Shown here: piece after piece, positions 1-8,518 of the stretch | How positions within the stretch are numbered: the first letter of the stretch is position 1 | Layout: the number at the start of each line of letters is the position of its first letter | From: a virus | Strand: one strand, 5' to 3' | Length of the DNA: 64,000 nt | IMG/VR virus record: IMGVR_UViG_3300042261_000588 | Coordinates: 62,001 to 126,000 of that record | The notes under the pieces: generated by a model | The model's database searches: none | Told to the model about the DNA's origin: nothing | What the model saw: only the letters and a program-made list of their open reading frames with translations | Position numbers and translations under genes: made by a program

Positions 1-1
1 G

Positions 2-313
2 TTTGGAGATACGTTTGGAATTGTTTTGTGGGAGGTCGTTGAGACCGGGCTTCAAGCACCTGAGAAGGGACGTGAGAATCAAAAGGATGGTGTGAAGGTT
101 GTCATGCTTGGTGGTTCTGGAGCCAATGCAAGGTCGGGAATTACGCTGACGGACTCCGAGGCTCATATTCAGCAGGACATTGATGCTGGTATTACCACCA
201 TCGTTCCGTCTGACAAGCGAGAGGATATGCTTCTGAGTATCAAAAAGATGGTGAAGAGTGCGGGTGTTGGCAATATGCCCAAGCACTGTGGAGCCGGAGT
301 CATCGAAATCTAG
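2..313 (+). CDS. 3' end of an unrecognised protein (5' truncated by window edge)
   Basis: The frame is open from base 2, so only the last 103 residues are visible and the true start lies outside the window. The visible part mixes beta-prone hydrophobic stretches (VVMLGG, TTIVPS) with a charged helix near the end, and finishes CGAGVIEI. No family is recognised. It is followed after 14 bases by a small Zn-ribbon gene on the same strand. Confidence 0.55.
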   Translation, partial: FGDTFGIVLWEVVETGLQAPEKGRENQKDGVKVVMLGGSGANARSGITLTDSEAHIQQDIDAGITTIVPSDKREDMLLSIKKMVKSAGVGNMPKHCGAGVIEI

Positions 314-327
314 GGGGATCCATCATC

Positions 328-861
328 ATGAGATGTCTTAATTGCGGAAAAGAGTTGTCGACGGGTGATGCTCCGAACAGTGCATTTTGCCGACAATGCC
401 AAGATATTGGCACTTCGAAGCATTCTATGTCATTTGTAGCCGGGTGTGCAGGATGTGCAAGAGAATACGGTGGAGGGGCGATATGTTCACATTGCACACG
501 AAATCCGATACACAAAGACATGTGGACCCAGAGATGTCGAGGTTGGATTTCATACGACTTTCACACGACACCACCCAGCGTGACGACTGTCCGCGAATTG
601 GCATCACCGACTGGTTCGGGCTGCTACGCGCCAGAGCATCACGGACGCTGCTGCTGCAACTGCCGCTACCATCTTCGCGACCACTCGCACCCGCTCACGG
701 ACGGCGGACGAATCACCGCGCAGCGCGGGTGGTTATGCAGCCCGCCTGAACTCGATGCAGCTTTCAGCGGTTGGTCCGAACATGGAATGTGCGAAATGCA
801 CGATAGCCCGAATCACGAACGGGGCTGCTCACCCTCGGGCGGCCAAGGAGAAACGCCATGA
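328..861 (+). CDS. Cys/His-rich putative zinc-binding protein
   Basis: 177 residues with an unusual Cys content. The first 25 residues hold a CxxC...CxxC zinc ribbon (CLNC, CRQC), more CxxC pairs follow near residues 40-55, and the last third carries CCCNCRYHL and HGMCEMH blocks seen in small metal-binding proteins of mobile cassettes. A GGGGGA Shine-Dalgarno precedes the ATG. Base composition changes inside the gene: the part after about base 590 is much richer in GC, as if a phage 5' end had joined a cassette-borne 3' part. The function is unknown; metal binding is inferred from Cys spacing only. Confidence 0.55.
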   Translation: MRCLNCGKELSTGDAPNSAFCRQCQDIGTSKHSMSFVAGCAGCAREYGGGAICSHCTRNPIHKDMWTQRCRGWISYDFHTTPPSVTTVRELASPTGSGCYAPEHHGRCCCNCRYHLRDHSHPLTDGGRITAQRGWLCSPPELDAAFSGWSEHGMCEMHDSPNHERGCSPSGGQGETP

Positions 862-1118
862 CAAAACCGAAACGCCAGCGGGCCTCCCGTAGCGGTGAAG
901 CGGCTTGTTCGGCAGATACCATCCGCATGAACTGGTTGGAAACGGTATCGTGCAAAATATACGGTGTCGCGGTTCCGAGTGGCGACATTACCGTTCTGGA
1001 ATGGGATACGGATGGACACACCGAACGCACAGCCGAGGCCGCTACGCTTCGAGACGCGATTGACGCCGCAATGCTGATGCCGAACATGAGGCTTGAGGAA
1101 CGGAGCGCAGCGGAATGA
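858..1118 (+). CDS. small hypothetical protein in GC-rich cassette-like DNA
   Basis: 86 residues if the ATG at 858 is used (ATGA overlap with the gene upstream). The first 22 codons read through the attC-like repeat (giving SRSGEAACSA), so the native start may be the ATG at 927, giving a 63-residue protein with a compact beta-rich body. A GCCGAAC box lies near its 3' end (1080-1086), where a downstream attC left end would be expected. The function is unknown. Confidence 0.5.
   Translation: MTKPKRQRASRSGEAACSADTIRMNWLETVSCKIYGVAVPSGDITVLEWDTDGHTERTAEAATLRDAIDAAMLMPNMRLEERSAAE
865..913 (+). other. attC-like inverted repeat, copy 1
   Basis: A GTTCGGC box at 907-913, preceded by GGTGAAGCGGCTT, faces a CCGAA box near 868 and a GCC-AGC arm. 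This is the architecture of an integron attC site, with imperfect arms closing on complementary 7-bp ends. The same right end (GGTGAAGCTGGTTGTTCG) recurs near 16050 and 16350. The box departs from the classical GTTRRRY at one position, so the call is attC-like and not proven. Confidence 0.5.
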
Positions 1119-1663
1119 CGAATAGCCTCGACTCTCTGGTTGGTCTTTCCGGGTTCCGCACGATTGTGGCTGACCCGCCGTGGCCGATCAAGTGGCAGCG
1201 CAACGCCGGGATCGGGAAGCGAGAACTTGACTACCCGACAATGCCGATAGCAGAAATGTGCCTGCTTCCTGTGCGCGAGTTGGCCGACAAGGACGGTTGC
1301 ACGCTGTTTTTGTGGACGACGAACGCCTTTCTTCAGGAGGGGCTAGGCATCGTGAAGGCGTGGGGGTTCACCTATGAAATGCTCTATACATGGTGCAAGA
1401 ACAACGGCATGGGCGGACATCCACGATGCGCCACAGAACACATGATTATCGCCGTACGAGGAACACCAAAGCGTGGAGACAGACACGACCCCATGACGTT
1501 GAACTGGGGTGTGTTTCCGCTTGGCAAACACAGCGAGAAGCCTGAAGCCGTGCAAGACATGATCGAACGGATTACAGAGGGGCCACGGCTCGAACTGTTC
1601 GCCCGTCGCGTCAGGCCGAACTGGGTTTGCTGGGGTAACGAGGTAGAGGCTAACCATGTATGA
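1115..1663 (+). CDS. MT-A70 family adenine-N6 methyltransferase
   Basis: 182 residues with the DPPW catalytic motif at residues 20-23 directly after a FRTIVA strand, followed by an S-adenosylmethionine-dependent methylase core (LFLWTTN, EHMIIAVRG) and a C-terminal ELFARR...WVCWGNE block typical of phage and bacterial MT-A70 DNA methylases. It probably methylates adenine in phage DNA, protecting it from restriction, and is the first of five methyltransferases in the window. It is GC-rich and lies next to attC-like DNA, suggesting recent acquisition. Its ATG overlaps the preceding stop and its own stop overlaps the next start. Confidence 0.88.
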   Translation: MTNSLDSLVGLSGFRTIVADPPWPIKWQRNAGIGKRELDYPTMPIAEMCLLPVRELADKDGCTLFLWTTNAFLQEGLGIVKAWGFTYEMLYTWCKNNGMGGHPRCATEHMIIAVRGTPKRGDRHDPMTLNWGVFPLGKHSEKPEAVQDMIERITEGPRLELFARRVRPNWVCWGNEVEANHV

Positions 1664-1815
1664 CAAACGGGTTTGTCTCCGTGGGCACAAACGAAGTGCA
1701 ACATGCCATGGATAAAGATTCCTATGTCAAGGGTGCCAACGATGCGCTGGACGGAATTATGCTTCTAGACCTTGAGCAACGGTTGCAGGGACGAATCGAA
1801 ATTGGGAAACAATGA
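1660..1815 (+). CDS. small hypothetical protein (51 aa)
   Basis: A short frame whose ATG overlaps the methylase stop (ATGA), arguing for translational coupling. The product begins MTNGFVS and ends RIEIGKQ, with a likely amphipathic helix in its second half. No family is recognised. Confidence 0.5.
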   Translation: MTNGFVSVGTNEVQHAMDKDSYVKGANDALDGIMLLDLEQRLQGRIEIGKQ

Positions 1816-1867
1816 CCGAGGTTGTTTGTGCGAGATTAAACATTAAACGATCAAAAATAGGAGACGT

Positions 1868-2401
1868 ATGAAAAATCGAATTGTGATTGTAACAGCTATC
1901 ATTATAGTTTATGGCGTATTTGCACAGGAGCCTATCAAGGTTGATCTGTCAGAGATGGTGGGTTCGCCAGCGGCGATGATCGCACCACCAATTACTAACT
2001 TGTTATTGCTTTATCCAGAGGATACAAATACCATTCGTATAGATGCGACAAATTCTATGGTGATGGCAACAAATATTTGGTTTAGTCCTATGGTCGGTTT
2101 TGGATATACCAATAGTTCTTGCACGATTAATAGTCTTTTCACGAATGATTTCTGTTTAGTCCCAATGACCAATCTATGGGCGAGGGATATAGACAATACA
2201 ATCAAAGACATCCGGAGAGAAGGATCGATGCCAGACCTAGTTGAAAAATTAGTGAAGGCTGGAGATGTCTGTGAAGTCATTGGTCATAAGTGGGAGGACG
2301 GATGTGGAATGGAAGGATGTTTTAATTTTCACACGGTTCCTGAGCGCTATTGTGTGATCTGTGGAAAAATTCAGACAAAGGAGGTTTCAGAGTGGAAATG
2401 A
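1868..2401 (+). CDS. secreted hypothetical protein with C-terminal Cys cluster
   Basis: 177 residues. Residues 1-19 form a Sec-type signal peptide (KNR, hydrophobic core, VFAQ), so it is exported by the host machinery. The mature part is rich in Asn, Thr and Ile. Near the C-terminus are C-x8-C and CxxC pairs (GDVCEVIGH, YCVICG) that could bind a metal or form disulfides. A GGAGACGT Shine-Dalgarno precedes the ATG. It leads the glycosyltransferase cluster; a cell-surface role is inferred only from export and context. Confidence 0.65.
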   Translation: MKNRIVIVTAIIIVYGVFAQEPIKVDLSEMVGSPAAMIAPPITNLLLLYPEDTNTIRIDATNSMVMATNIWFSPMVGFGYTNSSCTINSLFTNDFCLVPMTNLWARDIDNTIKDIRREGSMPDLVEKLVKAGDVCEVIGHKWEDGCGMEGCFNFHTVPERYCVICGKIQTKEVSEWK

Positions 2402-3285
2402 ATCCGTTAGTGACTATTGCGGTTTGCTTTAAGGCTGGAACTAAAGACATTCTCAAGATATTTCTTTCGTCCATATTCTTGTATACTCGAAAGAATTTTA
2501 AAATTGTCGTCATTACGGCGGACAATCAGTCTACTCATGAGGCAAAGGAAGCTATCTCGCCGTCTATCTATGTGGAATGCGTAGAGGTTAAAATCGGAGA
2601 TGTCCCAAAAGCACGGATTCATGGAGCTATGCTGGATTCTTATCTGGCATCAAATCAGGTTACTACGGAATATCTATTGACGATGGATTCAGATTGTTTT
2701 CCGGTTGCAGACGGTTGGCTGGAAGGATTGTTAAAGATGATGGATGATGGGGCAAGAGTTTCAGGGATTCTACATCCTTGGGCACCGCCTCCAACTGACA
2801 TGGATCATCGCAAGATAGAATGGAGGGTGATGTCGCAACATTGCTGGGATAGCACTCATGTTGCCTGTCAGATGATTCGTGTGGCAGACCTTAAAGAACT
2901 GGGCGTCACATACGCAGGCGGCGATGATACGGGTCTGTTGATCCCATTGGAGGCCAAGAAGCGTGGCTGGAAGGTTGATGGGTATAAGGTGACTAGATGT
3001 GCGAAGCCTCTTGATAAATCTGATCCAGAGTCCAATCGTTATGTTTGTTTGATATTCGGCGATAAGGTGTATCATCATGGCGGATTTACCCGTATTGCAA
3101 CAATGGGAGATAAGCCCGTTATGGAAGCAGCATACGAGTGGGTATTGCAATCTTTGATGTTGTGGGGAGAGGCGGGATTTTTACTCAATGAAAATAATTC
3201 GTATAAATTCAAGTTTGATCGTGAAGAGGATGTCGCTCAGGAAAAAACAAGTCGGTTGTTTCATAACGGATTTGCAAAGAAGTGA
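2398..3285 (+). CDS. GT-A type glycosyltransferase-like protein, paralogue 1
   Basis: 295 residues starting at the ATG that overlaps the previous stop and follows AAGGAGG; an in-frame ATG at 2350 has no such site. The N-terminus is a Rossmann-like strand (VTIAVCFKAG). A DxD-like nucleotide-sugar/metal motif (MDSDCFPVADGWL) sits near residue 90, and IFGD..YHHGG plus FKFDREEDVAQ lie near the C-terminus. The gene at 3457 shares all these blocks, so the two are tandem duplicates. It probably transfers sugars to phage DNA, virion protein or host surface glycans; acceptor and donor cannot be read from sequence. Confidence 0.7.
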   Translation: MNPLVTIAVCFKAGTKDILKIFLSSIFLYTRKNFKIVVITADNQSTHEAKEAISPSIYVECVEVKIGDVPKARIHGAMLDSYLASNQVTTEYLLTMDSDCFPVADGWLEGLLKMMDDGARVSGILHPWAPPPTDMDHRKIEWRVMSQHCWDSTHVACQMIRVADLKELGVTYAGGDDTGLLIPLEAKKRGWKVDGYKVTRCAKPLDKSDPESNRYVCLIFGDKVYHHGGFTRIATMGDKPVMEAAYEWVLQSLMLWGEAGFLLNENNSYKFKFDREEDVAQEKTSRLFHNGFAKK

Positions 3286-3470
3286 ATGCTAAATATTATG
3301 AAGACAAGACTTCTGATTGGCTTAGAAGCGTCTTAAAGGCTCTGAGAGAGGGAAGGTATCTTGGCAATTTTAGGACTGAGAAGGATATTCTCAGGGAGTT
3401 GAAGCGAAGGATTCCCGAAGGATGTGTTGATGTTTGGGATAACAGGAGGGTAAAAAATGGATTTAGATAA
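3282..3470 (+). CDS. small hypothetical protein (62 aa)
   Basis: The GTG start overlaps the stop of the glycosyltransferase upstream, and the 3' end overlaps the start of the next one. The sequence is charged and helical (TSDWLRSVLKALREG, ILRELKRRIPEG). It lies exactly between two duplicated glycosyltransferases. No family is recognised. Confidence 0.5.
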   Translation: MNAKYYEDKTSDWLRSVLKALREGRYLGNFRTEKDILRELKRRIPEGCVDVWDNRRVKNGFR

Positions 3471-4389
3471 GTCAGTTACAATCTTGATGGTCTATGCTTC
3501 TGGTATTCAGAAGATGCTTCGAGTTACGTTAGAGGCTTTACTGAGGCACGAAGCAGGAATGCCATATATTTTGCGTATTATCGTGGACAAGAAAGACGGT
3601 GACGCATTAAGAGAGATACGAGAACTTGCCCCCTGTGTCGACATCAGGTCTTATCAAGTGGGAGATTCGAAGAGTGCTAGTGGACAGCATGGACGATTGT
3701 TAGATCGTGCAGTTTTGAATGTAACGACTTCTCATTTTCTAGCTATGGATTCAGATTGTTTCCCAGTTGCGGACGGTTGGTTGAAGAAGTTAATGGATAT
3801 GCAAGGAGACGATGTTGCTGCTTCAGGGATATTATGGCCTTGGATTCCTCCGCCAGATACAGTGGGAAGGAATACTTTTGAATGGAGAATCCGTAAGTAT
3901 CATAATTGGAATAACATTCATCCAGCATGTGAACTTGTTCGCACAAAGTTGATGCTGGATCATGGGTGGATGTTCTCTGATATAGAAGGAGATGATACCA
4001 ATCATGGGTTTATGGAGAAGGCAAGAGCGGCAGGATTAAGGATGGTAGGACTTATGCCAACTAGGGGGCCTTTGTCCGATCACGGTGATTTTGACCCAGA
4101 GCACAATCGCATGGAATCTCTCATTTTTGGAGATATGATTTATCATCATGTTGGTGCGACAAGAGAATGCCGTGGGTATTCCGATGGAAAGGCAGAGCTT
4201 TTTACAAAATCTAGGGAGCGGGTGTATAATGAAGGAGGAGCGGAGTGGATGTTATTGCCTGGAAACTCACATGTTTTCAAACTTGATCGTGAAGAGGAAG
4301 TAGCTCAGGTCAAGATGAATATGGCTTATGAGACGATGAGGATATTTCTGCAAAAAAACGATTGCTTATTTTCGAGAGAATGGGCTTGA
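3457..4389 (+). CDS. GT-A type glycosyltransferase-like protein, paralogue 2
   Basis: 310 residues with an AACAGGAGGG Shine-Dalgarno. It shares with the gene at 2398 the MDSDCFPVADGWL block, a Trp/Pro-rich GILWPWIPPP segment, IFGDMIYHHVGA and FKLDREEEVAQ, so they arose by duplication. DSDC is the likely DxD equivalent binding metal and nucleotide-sugar. The target is unknown. The following 92 bases hold only a ribosome-binding site. Confidence 0.7.
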   Translation: MDLDKSVTILMVYASGIQKMLRVTLEALLRHEAGMPYILRIIVDKKDGDALREIRELAPCVDIRSYQVGDSKSASGQHGRLLDRAVLNVTTSHFLAMDSDCFPVADGWLKKLMDMQGDDVAASGILWPWIPPPDTVGRNTFEWRIRKYHNWNNIHPACELVRTKLMLDHGWMFSDIEGDDTNHGFMEKARAAGLRMVGLMPTRGPLSDHGDFDPEHNRMESLIFGDMIYHHVGATRECRGYSDGKAELFTKSRERVYNEGGAEWMLLPGNSHVFKLDREEEVAQVKMNMAYETMRIFLQKNDCLFSREWA

Positions 4390-4481
4390 ATATACCAAGC
4401 TGTGTCTTTGTATGGGATGAAAAGGTTTTGTGCTAAATGAGGCCAAGATGATATGCTTGTATTTGATAAGGGAGGTAGGAT

Positions 4482-5387
4482 ATGAATTTCGAGCTGCCAT
4501 TCAGTGATAAGACGATTCGGGACATGGCCGGGAAGACGATGGTTCTTTCAAACAACGAGCGTGGTCTCTCCACATTCAGTTCGTTTATGAATGTTGCCGT
4601 GAAGAGTGGCGGCGATATTGACAGGGGACATTTCGAGATCGTTGACGGAATCCTAAAGATGATGGACAAGCAGGGTGTTTTCTGCGAATTCAATGGGATT
4701 GAAACTCGTAATGGGGTTGTGTATGCTGTAGGAACAGCGATGCAGACCATATCACCATCTGAACGAGATCGTGTGGTAATGCACGAGAAGACGCTTCTTC
4801 CACAAGACGGGTTTGGAATTTGTGTTTCCTCTTGTACCAAATATTCCGGTAAGACACTGGTCCCTCTTCTTGAGTCTATTCGCAAGGCCAAGTTCGATAT
4901 GAAAAAGGTGGTCGTCGTCGTTGGAGGGTATAACGGAGAAAAAACGGAAGAGATCGAGGGAGCAAAGGTTGTCTATCAACAGGGAAATAGCTTAGGGTTT
5001 AGCGGACTTCTAGCCACAACAGGTGACTTCCGTTATTGGTTGATGCTGCCTGATACCTGTGAGGTAGAGAGGTCGTTCATCGAGTCTATTGGAGACATTG
5101 ATGTTGGCTTGTGTCCTGATCTGATTCGTCTTCATAGAGGAAATGAAAGCGGTATTGGGTTCTATCGAACAGGTTTCATAGATCGGATTCGGACTCAGAT
5201 GACTGAAAATCCAGAAACTATCGATCATATTATTAGATTGTCTGCCGGAATCATAATGAATTCTACTGGTCCCGTTATGGAGATGGGAGTCAAAGATGTT
5301 TACGGGACTGGCAATCGTCGTGTCGTTGAAAAACTATCCGTAGGTATTCGCAAGTTTAAATCAACTACAGGAAGGCGAATACCGTAA
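4482..5387 (+). CDS. glycosyltransferase-like protein, divergent
   Basis: 301 residues. The first 110 residues do not resemble a known domain. From about residue 113 the pattern (ICVSSCTKYSGKTLVPLLESI, KKVVVVVGGYNG, YWLMLPDTCEVE) matches a GT-A/GT2 Rossmann core with a degenerate DxD position. Context in a glycosyltransferase operon supports the assignment, but catalytic residues are not clear. AAGGGAGG precedes the ATG. Confidence 0.5.
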   Translation: MNFELPFSDKTIRDMAGKTMVLSNNERGLSTFSSFMNVAVKSGGDIDRGHFEIVDGILKMMDKQGVFCEFNGIETRNGVVYAVGTAMQTISPSERDRVVMHEKTLLPQDGFGICVSSCTKYSGKTLVPLLESIRKAKFDMKKVVVVVGGYNGEKTEEIEGAKVVYQQGNSLGFSGLLATTGDFRYWLMLPDTCEVERSFIESIGDIDVGLCPDLIRLHRGNESGIGFYRTGFIDRIRTQMTENPETIDHIIRLSAGIIMNSTGPVMEMGVKDVYGTGNRRVVEKLSVGIRKFKSTTGRRIP

Positions 5388-5396
5388 GGAGCAATT

Positions 5397-6623
5397 ATGT
5401 CCGGTCTGCCTGTGGTTTGCCTATTCGGGAAACAGGGAATTAAGCTGGTATCGCCTCCTGCACCTCCATTTGAAACAAGAGAGATGGATGTCAGGTGCTA
5501 TCTCGATGATACCAATCTGAATGTCATTCTTGCCAAGGATCGTCCTTCGGCTATCGTGTCTTTTGGGGATGTTCAAAGATATAAACATCTTCTTGGGTCG
5601 CCAGAATTTGTTCTCAGAATGTGGTTTCACTTTGAAGACGATAAAAACTTGAATGATATTGGGAGCAAGGTCTTTAGCGGTTTCTTCTTTAATGCGACAA
5701 AGGCTGTGTGCGATAAACCTCTCGTTTCTGTTTTCACACCGGCTTTCAAGACAGGAGATAAGATAGAAAAACCTTTCCGGTCGTTGTTGGCTCAAACGCA
5801 CTTGGAGTGGGAATGGGTCATCGTTGATGATTCGGATGACAACGGGGAAACATTCAAGCGTCTATCTGATCTTGCCGAGCAGGACAATCGAATCAGAGTG
5901 TATCGTGAGAGCAGGCATTCAGGAAGGATCGGAACAGTCAAGAGGTCTGCCTGCGGACTTGCTAGAGGCAAGTATCTTGTCGAGTTGGACCATGACGATG
6001 AGTTGACTCCTAATGCTCTAAAATGGGTTGCGGAAGCTTTCGATGCTCATCCTGAAGCTGGATTTGTATATACGGATTTTGCAGAATGTTTTGAGGATGG
6101 TACGCCGTGGACGTATGGTCATGGGTGGGGATTGGGATATGGGTCGTATAGGGAGGAGACACATGGTGGTATTAAGTATATGGTCGTCAACTCTCCGAAT
6201 ATAAACGCCAAGACGATCAGACATATCGTGGCGGCTCCTAATCATATACGGGCTTGGAGAAAGACGGTTTATGATGCAATTGGTGGACATCGTGATCTCA
6301 TGCACGTCGCAGATGATTATGAATTGATGGTGAGGACGTTTTTAAATACGAGAATGATCCGAATACCCAAAATGGGATATGTTCAATATAGGAATATGGA
6401 TGGGAGCGGGAATACTCATCAGGCTAGGAATAAGGAGATTCAGCGATTGGTTCGGTATATCTCGGTGAGCAATGATCTGGAGATTCACAATAGACTGCTG
6501 GAGCTTGGAGTGGACGATCCGATTTTTAGCAAGGATGATTCTCCGTCTTTTTACAGATTGCGCAAAATTCCAAATCCTCTCGTAGAGTCTCACTGCACGA
6601 TCACTTACGAGCCAAAGACATGA
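5397..6623 (+). CDS. family 2 glycosyltransferase
   Basis: 408 residues. Residues 1-105 form an extra N-terminal region. From about 106 the GT2 core is clear: PLVSVFTPAFKTG, WEWVIVDDSDD, a GTVKRSACGLARGKYLVELDHDDE segment with the DHDD metal/nucleotide-sugar motif, and FVYTDFAE downstream. It probably transfers a hexose from a nucleotide sugar; the acceptor is unknown. The 3' end overlaps the HNH gene by ATGA. Confidence 0.88.
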   Translation: MSGLPVVCLFGKQGIKLVSPPAPPFETREMDVRCYLDDTNLNVILAKDRPSAIVSFGDVQRYKHLLGSPEFVLRMWFHFEDDKNLNDIGSKVFSGFFFNATKAVCDKPLVSVFTPAFKTGDKIEKPFRSLLAQTHLEWEWVIVDDSDDNGETFKRLSDLAEQDNRIRVYRESRHSGRIGTVKRSACGLARGKYLVELDHDDELTPNALKWVAEAFDAHPEAGFVYTDFAECFEDGTPWTYGHGWGLGYGSYREETHGGIKYMVVNSPNINAKTIRHIVAAPNHIRAWRKTVYDAIGGHRDLMHVADDYELMVRTFLNTRMIRIPKMGYVQYRNMDGSGNTHQARNKEIQRLVRYISVSNDLEIHNRLLELGVDDPIFSKDDSPSFYRLRKIPNPLVESHCTITYEPKT

Positions 6624-6925
6624 GTTTAGAAGCTAAAAGATGTGCTGCTAGGTCCGGCAAGATGATCTGTCCTCTTTGTGACAAACAGGGCCTTCTAGTG
6701 GAACATCATCTTCACGGTAGAGACATTCCAGGAAGTCAAATGGCATGGAATAGGTGCTACATTTGTGCATCATGTCATGACGAGGTTCATAAAGGAATGA
6801 TAGTAATAGAGAAATGGGCTCAGACCTCCGAAGGTAAAAAACTTATGTTTAGAAGGGCAGGAGAGGAAGCCATCGTGGATGAGGGTGCGAAACCTCACTT
6901 ATATGGTAAAACCGTGAAAAACTGA
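6620..6925 (+). CDS. HNH-type zinc protein (putative nuclease)
   Basis: 101 residues. CPLC near residue 18 and CASC near residue 50 give the two zinc-binding Cys pairs of a treble clef, with EHHLHGRD between them and HDEVHKG after them supplying the His-Asn-His-like active site. Small HNH proteins of this length are common in phages as nicking or homing enzymes. The ATG overlaps the stop of the glycosyltransferase. No second domain is present. Confidence 0.7.
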   Translation: MSLEAKRCAARSGKMICPLCDKQGLLVEHHLHGRDIPGSQMAWNRCYICASCHDEVHKGMIVIEKWAQTSEGKKLMFRRAGEEAIVDEGAKPHLYGKTVKN

Positions 6926-6934
6926 AAAAATTTT

Positions 6935-6963
6935 TCCTTATTCTGACCGAATTTCGGTAATGT
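6935..6963 (+). promoter_or_regulatory. phage promoter, TCGGTAATGT class, copy 1
   Basis: TCCTTA, a 17-base block ending TTTCGG, then TAATGT. The same arrangement occurs six times in intergenic DNA just before operons (here, 7590, 8507, 9829, 11469, 59193). Copies 1 and 2 are identical over about 30 bases. Spacing and position suggest -35, spacer and -10 elements read by a phage or alternative sigma factor. Confidence 0.75.
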
Positions 6964-6987
6964 ATAGATATGAAAGGGGACATCAAC

Positions 6988-7503
6988 ATGTCTTACGAAG
7001 TCAGGAACGTGAAGACCTTCATGGGTATGGATTCCCACGGATACAATGCGACTCTGTACCGTGATGGGGTAAAAGTCGCCTTTGTCATCGAGGATGGCAA
7101 TGGTGGCGAGTCTGAAATCCAGTGGTTCGACCATCAGGCTCCCAAGGTGGAAGTCCAGTGGACGGACTATACGGGTAAGCCTTTGTCAATCCGCTGCACT
7201 CCCGAAGAGGCGAAACTCTACGAGTTCATTCGCGGGAAGACGTGGGATTCCGAGGTGTCCGGCAAGTTTCAGATGAACATCGGGATGTTTGTTTCGGAGC
7301 TGGTGGATGAGTTCGAGAACGCCAAGCGGTTCAAGCGTATCTGCAAGGACAAGACCCTGTTCCGTATCAAGGGCGACAAGGCTGACGTGTGGAGAACCAT
7401 CAAGGCGGCGTTCAGCAAGCGAGTCAAGGACTTCATCGTGGGCAAGTACGGCGACCAAGTGGATGAGATTCTGAACGAGAAACTTGGGCAAGTGGCGGCT
7501 TAA
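6988..7503 (+). CDS. hypothetical protein
   Basis: 171 residues starting at MSYEV, placed 7 bases after GGGGAC; an upstream in-frame ATG at 6970 coincides with the predicted transcription start and lacks a ribosome site. The N-terminal 70 residues are beta-rich; the C-terminal half is a charged helical region (AKRFKRICKDKTLFRIKGDK). First gene after promoter copy 1 and followed by a terminator, so it may form a single-gene operon. Function unknown. Confidence 0.7.
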   Translation: MSYEVRNVKTFMGMDSHGYNATLYRDGVKVAFVIEDGNGGESEIQWFDHQAPKVEVQWTDYTGKPLSIRCTPEEAKLYEFIRGKTWDSEVSGKFQMNIGMFVSELVDEFENAKRFKRICKDKTLFRIKGDKADVWRTIKAAFSKRVKDFIVGKYGDQVDEILNEKLGQVAA

Positions 7504-7527
7504 GAGAGGAAACTGGCGAGTCTCTTG

Positions 7528-7567
7528 AAAAAAGAGGGCCATTTCTTTCAAAACGACCCTCTTTTTT
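7528..7567 (+). terminator. Rho-independent terminator
   Basis: A perfect 11-bp stem (AAAAAAGAGGG with CCCTCTTTTTT) closes an 18-base loop and ends in a T run. It follows the stop at 7503, and the next promoter copy begins at its last base. Confidence 0.85.
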
Positions 7568-7595
7568 CCTTATTCTGACCGAATTTCGGTAATGT
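7567..7595 (+). promoter_or_regulatory. phage promoter, TCGGTAATGT class, copy 2
   Basis: Identical to copy 1 through the spacer and TAATGT (7590-7595). It abuts the terminator of the previous operon and lies 15 bases before the next start codon. Confidence 0.75.
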
Positions 7596-7610
7596 ATGGG
7601 TGGAGGACAG

Positions 7611-8426
7611 ATGAGAACACTTATTGAGAAGCAGGCTGACGGCTATACAGTCACAGAGGACGACGGGAGACTCGAGATTACCGTACCGTCTGGAAAAAAG
7701 TACATTTGTCATGGCTCGCATTTTCATACATGGGACAAGCTCGACGAGCCGACTCGCTCCATATGGGCTGGGAAACTCCCAGAGGAGAAGAGAACCGGGC
7801 TTTTTGCTAGTCCGTATCCACAAGTCCTTTACCGGATAAGACCGATCGGCGATGCCGTCGAGCAGGTCCTTGAAATCGTTGATAAAACCAATAAAGAACG
7901 CGAGAAAATGGCCGCCGAGCGGCTCGCGGCTCGTAATGCCGCAGAGGCTCCTTTGCTTGCGATTGTGAAAGAGCGTGAGAACGAACTTCTTCAAAAGATG
8001 CCTGCTGATGCCATCCGTTGTGATGTGCAAATGAAAAGCGATGGCGATGGAGGTAGTTACCCAATATTCTCGATCAAAAATATTGAAATTAAGTTTCCGA
8101 AAATCGTTGGGTGGGCTTCGGCTCCAAGAACGACTGTCGGAGTCAATTCGGTTTGTGTGGCATATATCACCAAGGCTGAATTCGATGCGATTCAGGAAGG
8201 ACTTGCTCTAAAAGCGAAGAAGGACATGGAAGCGAAACAGGCCGAGCAAGACCGGATAGCTGCGATTTTCGCAAAGGCACGGGAAACAGGACAGCGGCAG
8301 GTGATGGACAGTTGGGTAACGGATCGGTGTATGAACCGGAATGAAGACGACTGCAGTTTTGATACTGCGTATCAATGGGCGATGCCAGATGGAACGACTC
8401 GTGTCACTTACACCTGTTGTTATTAA
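7611..8426 (+). CDS. hypothetical coiled-coil protein
   Basis: 271 residues. The ATG at 7611 follows G-GAGGA by 5 bases; the ATG at 7596 touches the promoter and is not used. Two charged, Ala/Glu/Lys-rich helical stretches (about 85-135 and 195-230) flank a beta-rich region. The C-terminus has several Cys (RCMN, DDCSFD, YTCCY). No family is recognised. It is expressed from promoter copy 2. Confidence 0.7.
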   Translation: MRTLIEKQADGYTVTEDDGRLEITVPSGKKYICHGSHFHTWDKLDEPTRSIWAGKLPEEKRTGLFASPYPQVLYRIRPIGDAVEQVLEIVDKTNKEREKMAAERLAARNAAEAPLLAIVKERENELLQKMPADAIRCDVQMKSDGDGGSYPIFSIKNIEIKFPKIVGWASAPRTTVGVNSVCVAYITKAEFDAIQEGLALKAKKDMEAKQAEQDRIAAIFAKARETGQRQVMDSWVTDRCMNRNEDDCSFDTAYQWAMPDGTTRVTYTCCY

Positions 8427-8483
8427 ATCGGGCTGAGGGTCCGGCTCGAAAGTGCCTGCTGTGAATGCCATGCTAAGATTTTT

Positions 8484-8512
8484 ATCTTATTCCGGGCTGG
8501 TTTCGGTAATGT
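8484..8512 (+). promoter_or_regulatory. phage promoter, TCGGTAATGT class, copy 3
   Basis: ATCTTA, a 17-base spacer ending TTTCGG, and TAATGT at 8507-8512. The next ATG begins exactly 6 bases after the TAATGT, where transcription would be expected to begin, so the transcript is probably leaderless. Confidence 0.72.
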
Positions 8513-8518
8513 ATAGGC

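Noticed and set aside
425-607. Minus-strand reading frames opposite + strand genes across the window
   Set aside because: They lack ribosome sites, recognisable domains and consistent spacing, and mirror codons of well-supported genes; only 21220-22188 is accepted.
1080-1145. A further attC-like site beginning GCCGAAC at 1080
   Set aside because: A weak GAGGCT/AGCCTC pairing exists, but no right-hand GTTCGGC-type box follows, so only the left box is present.
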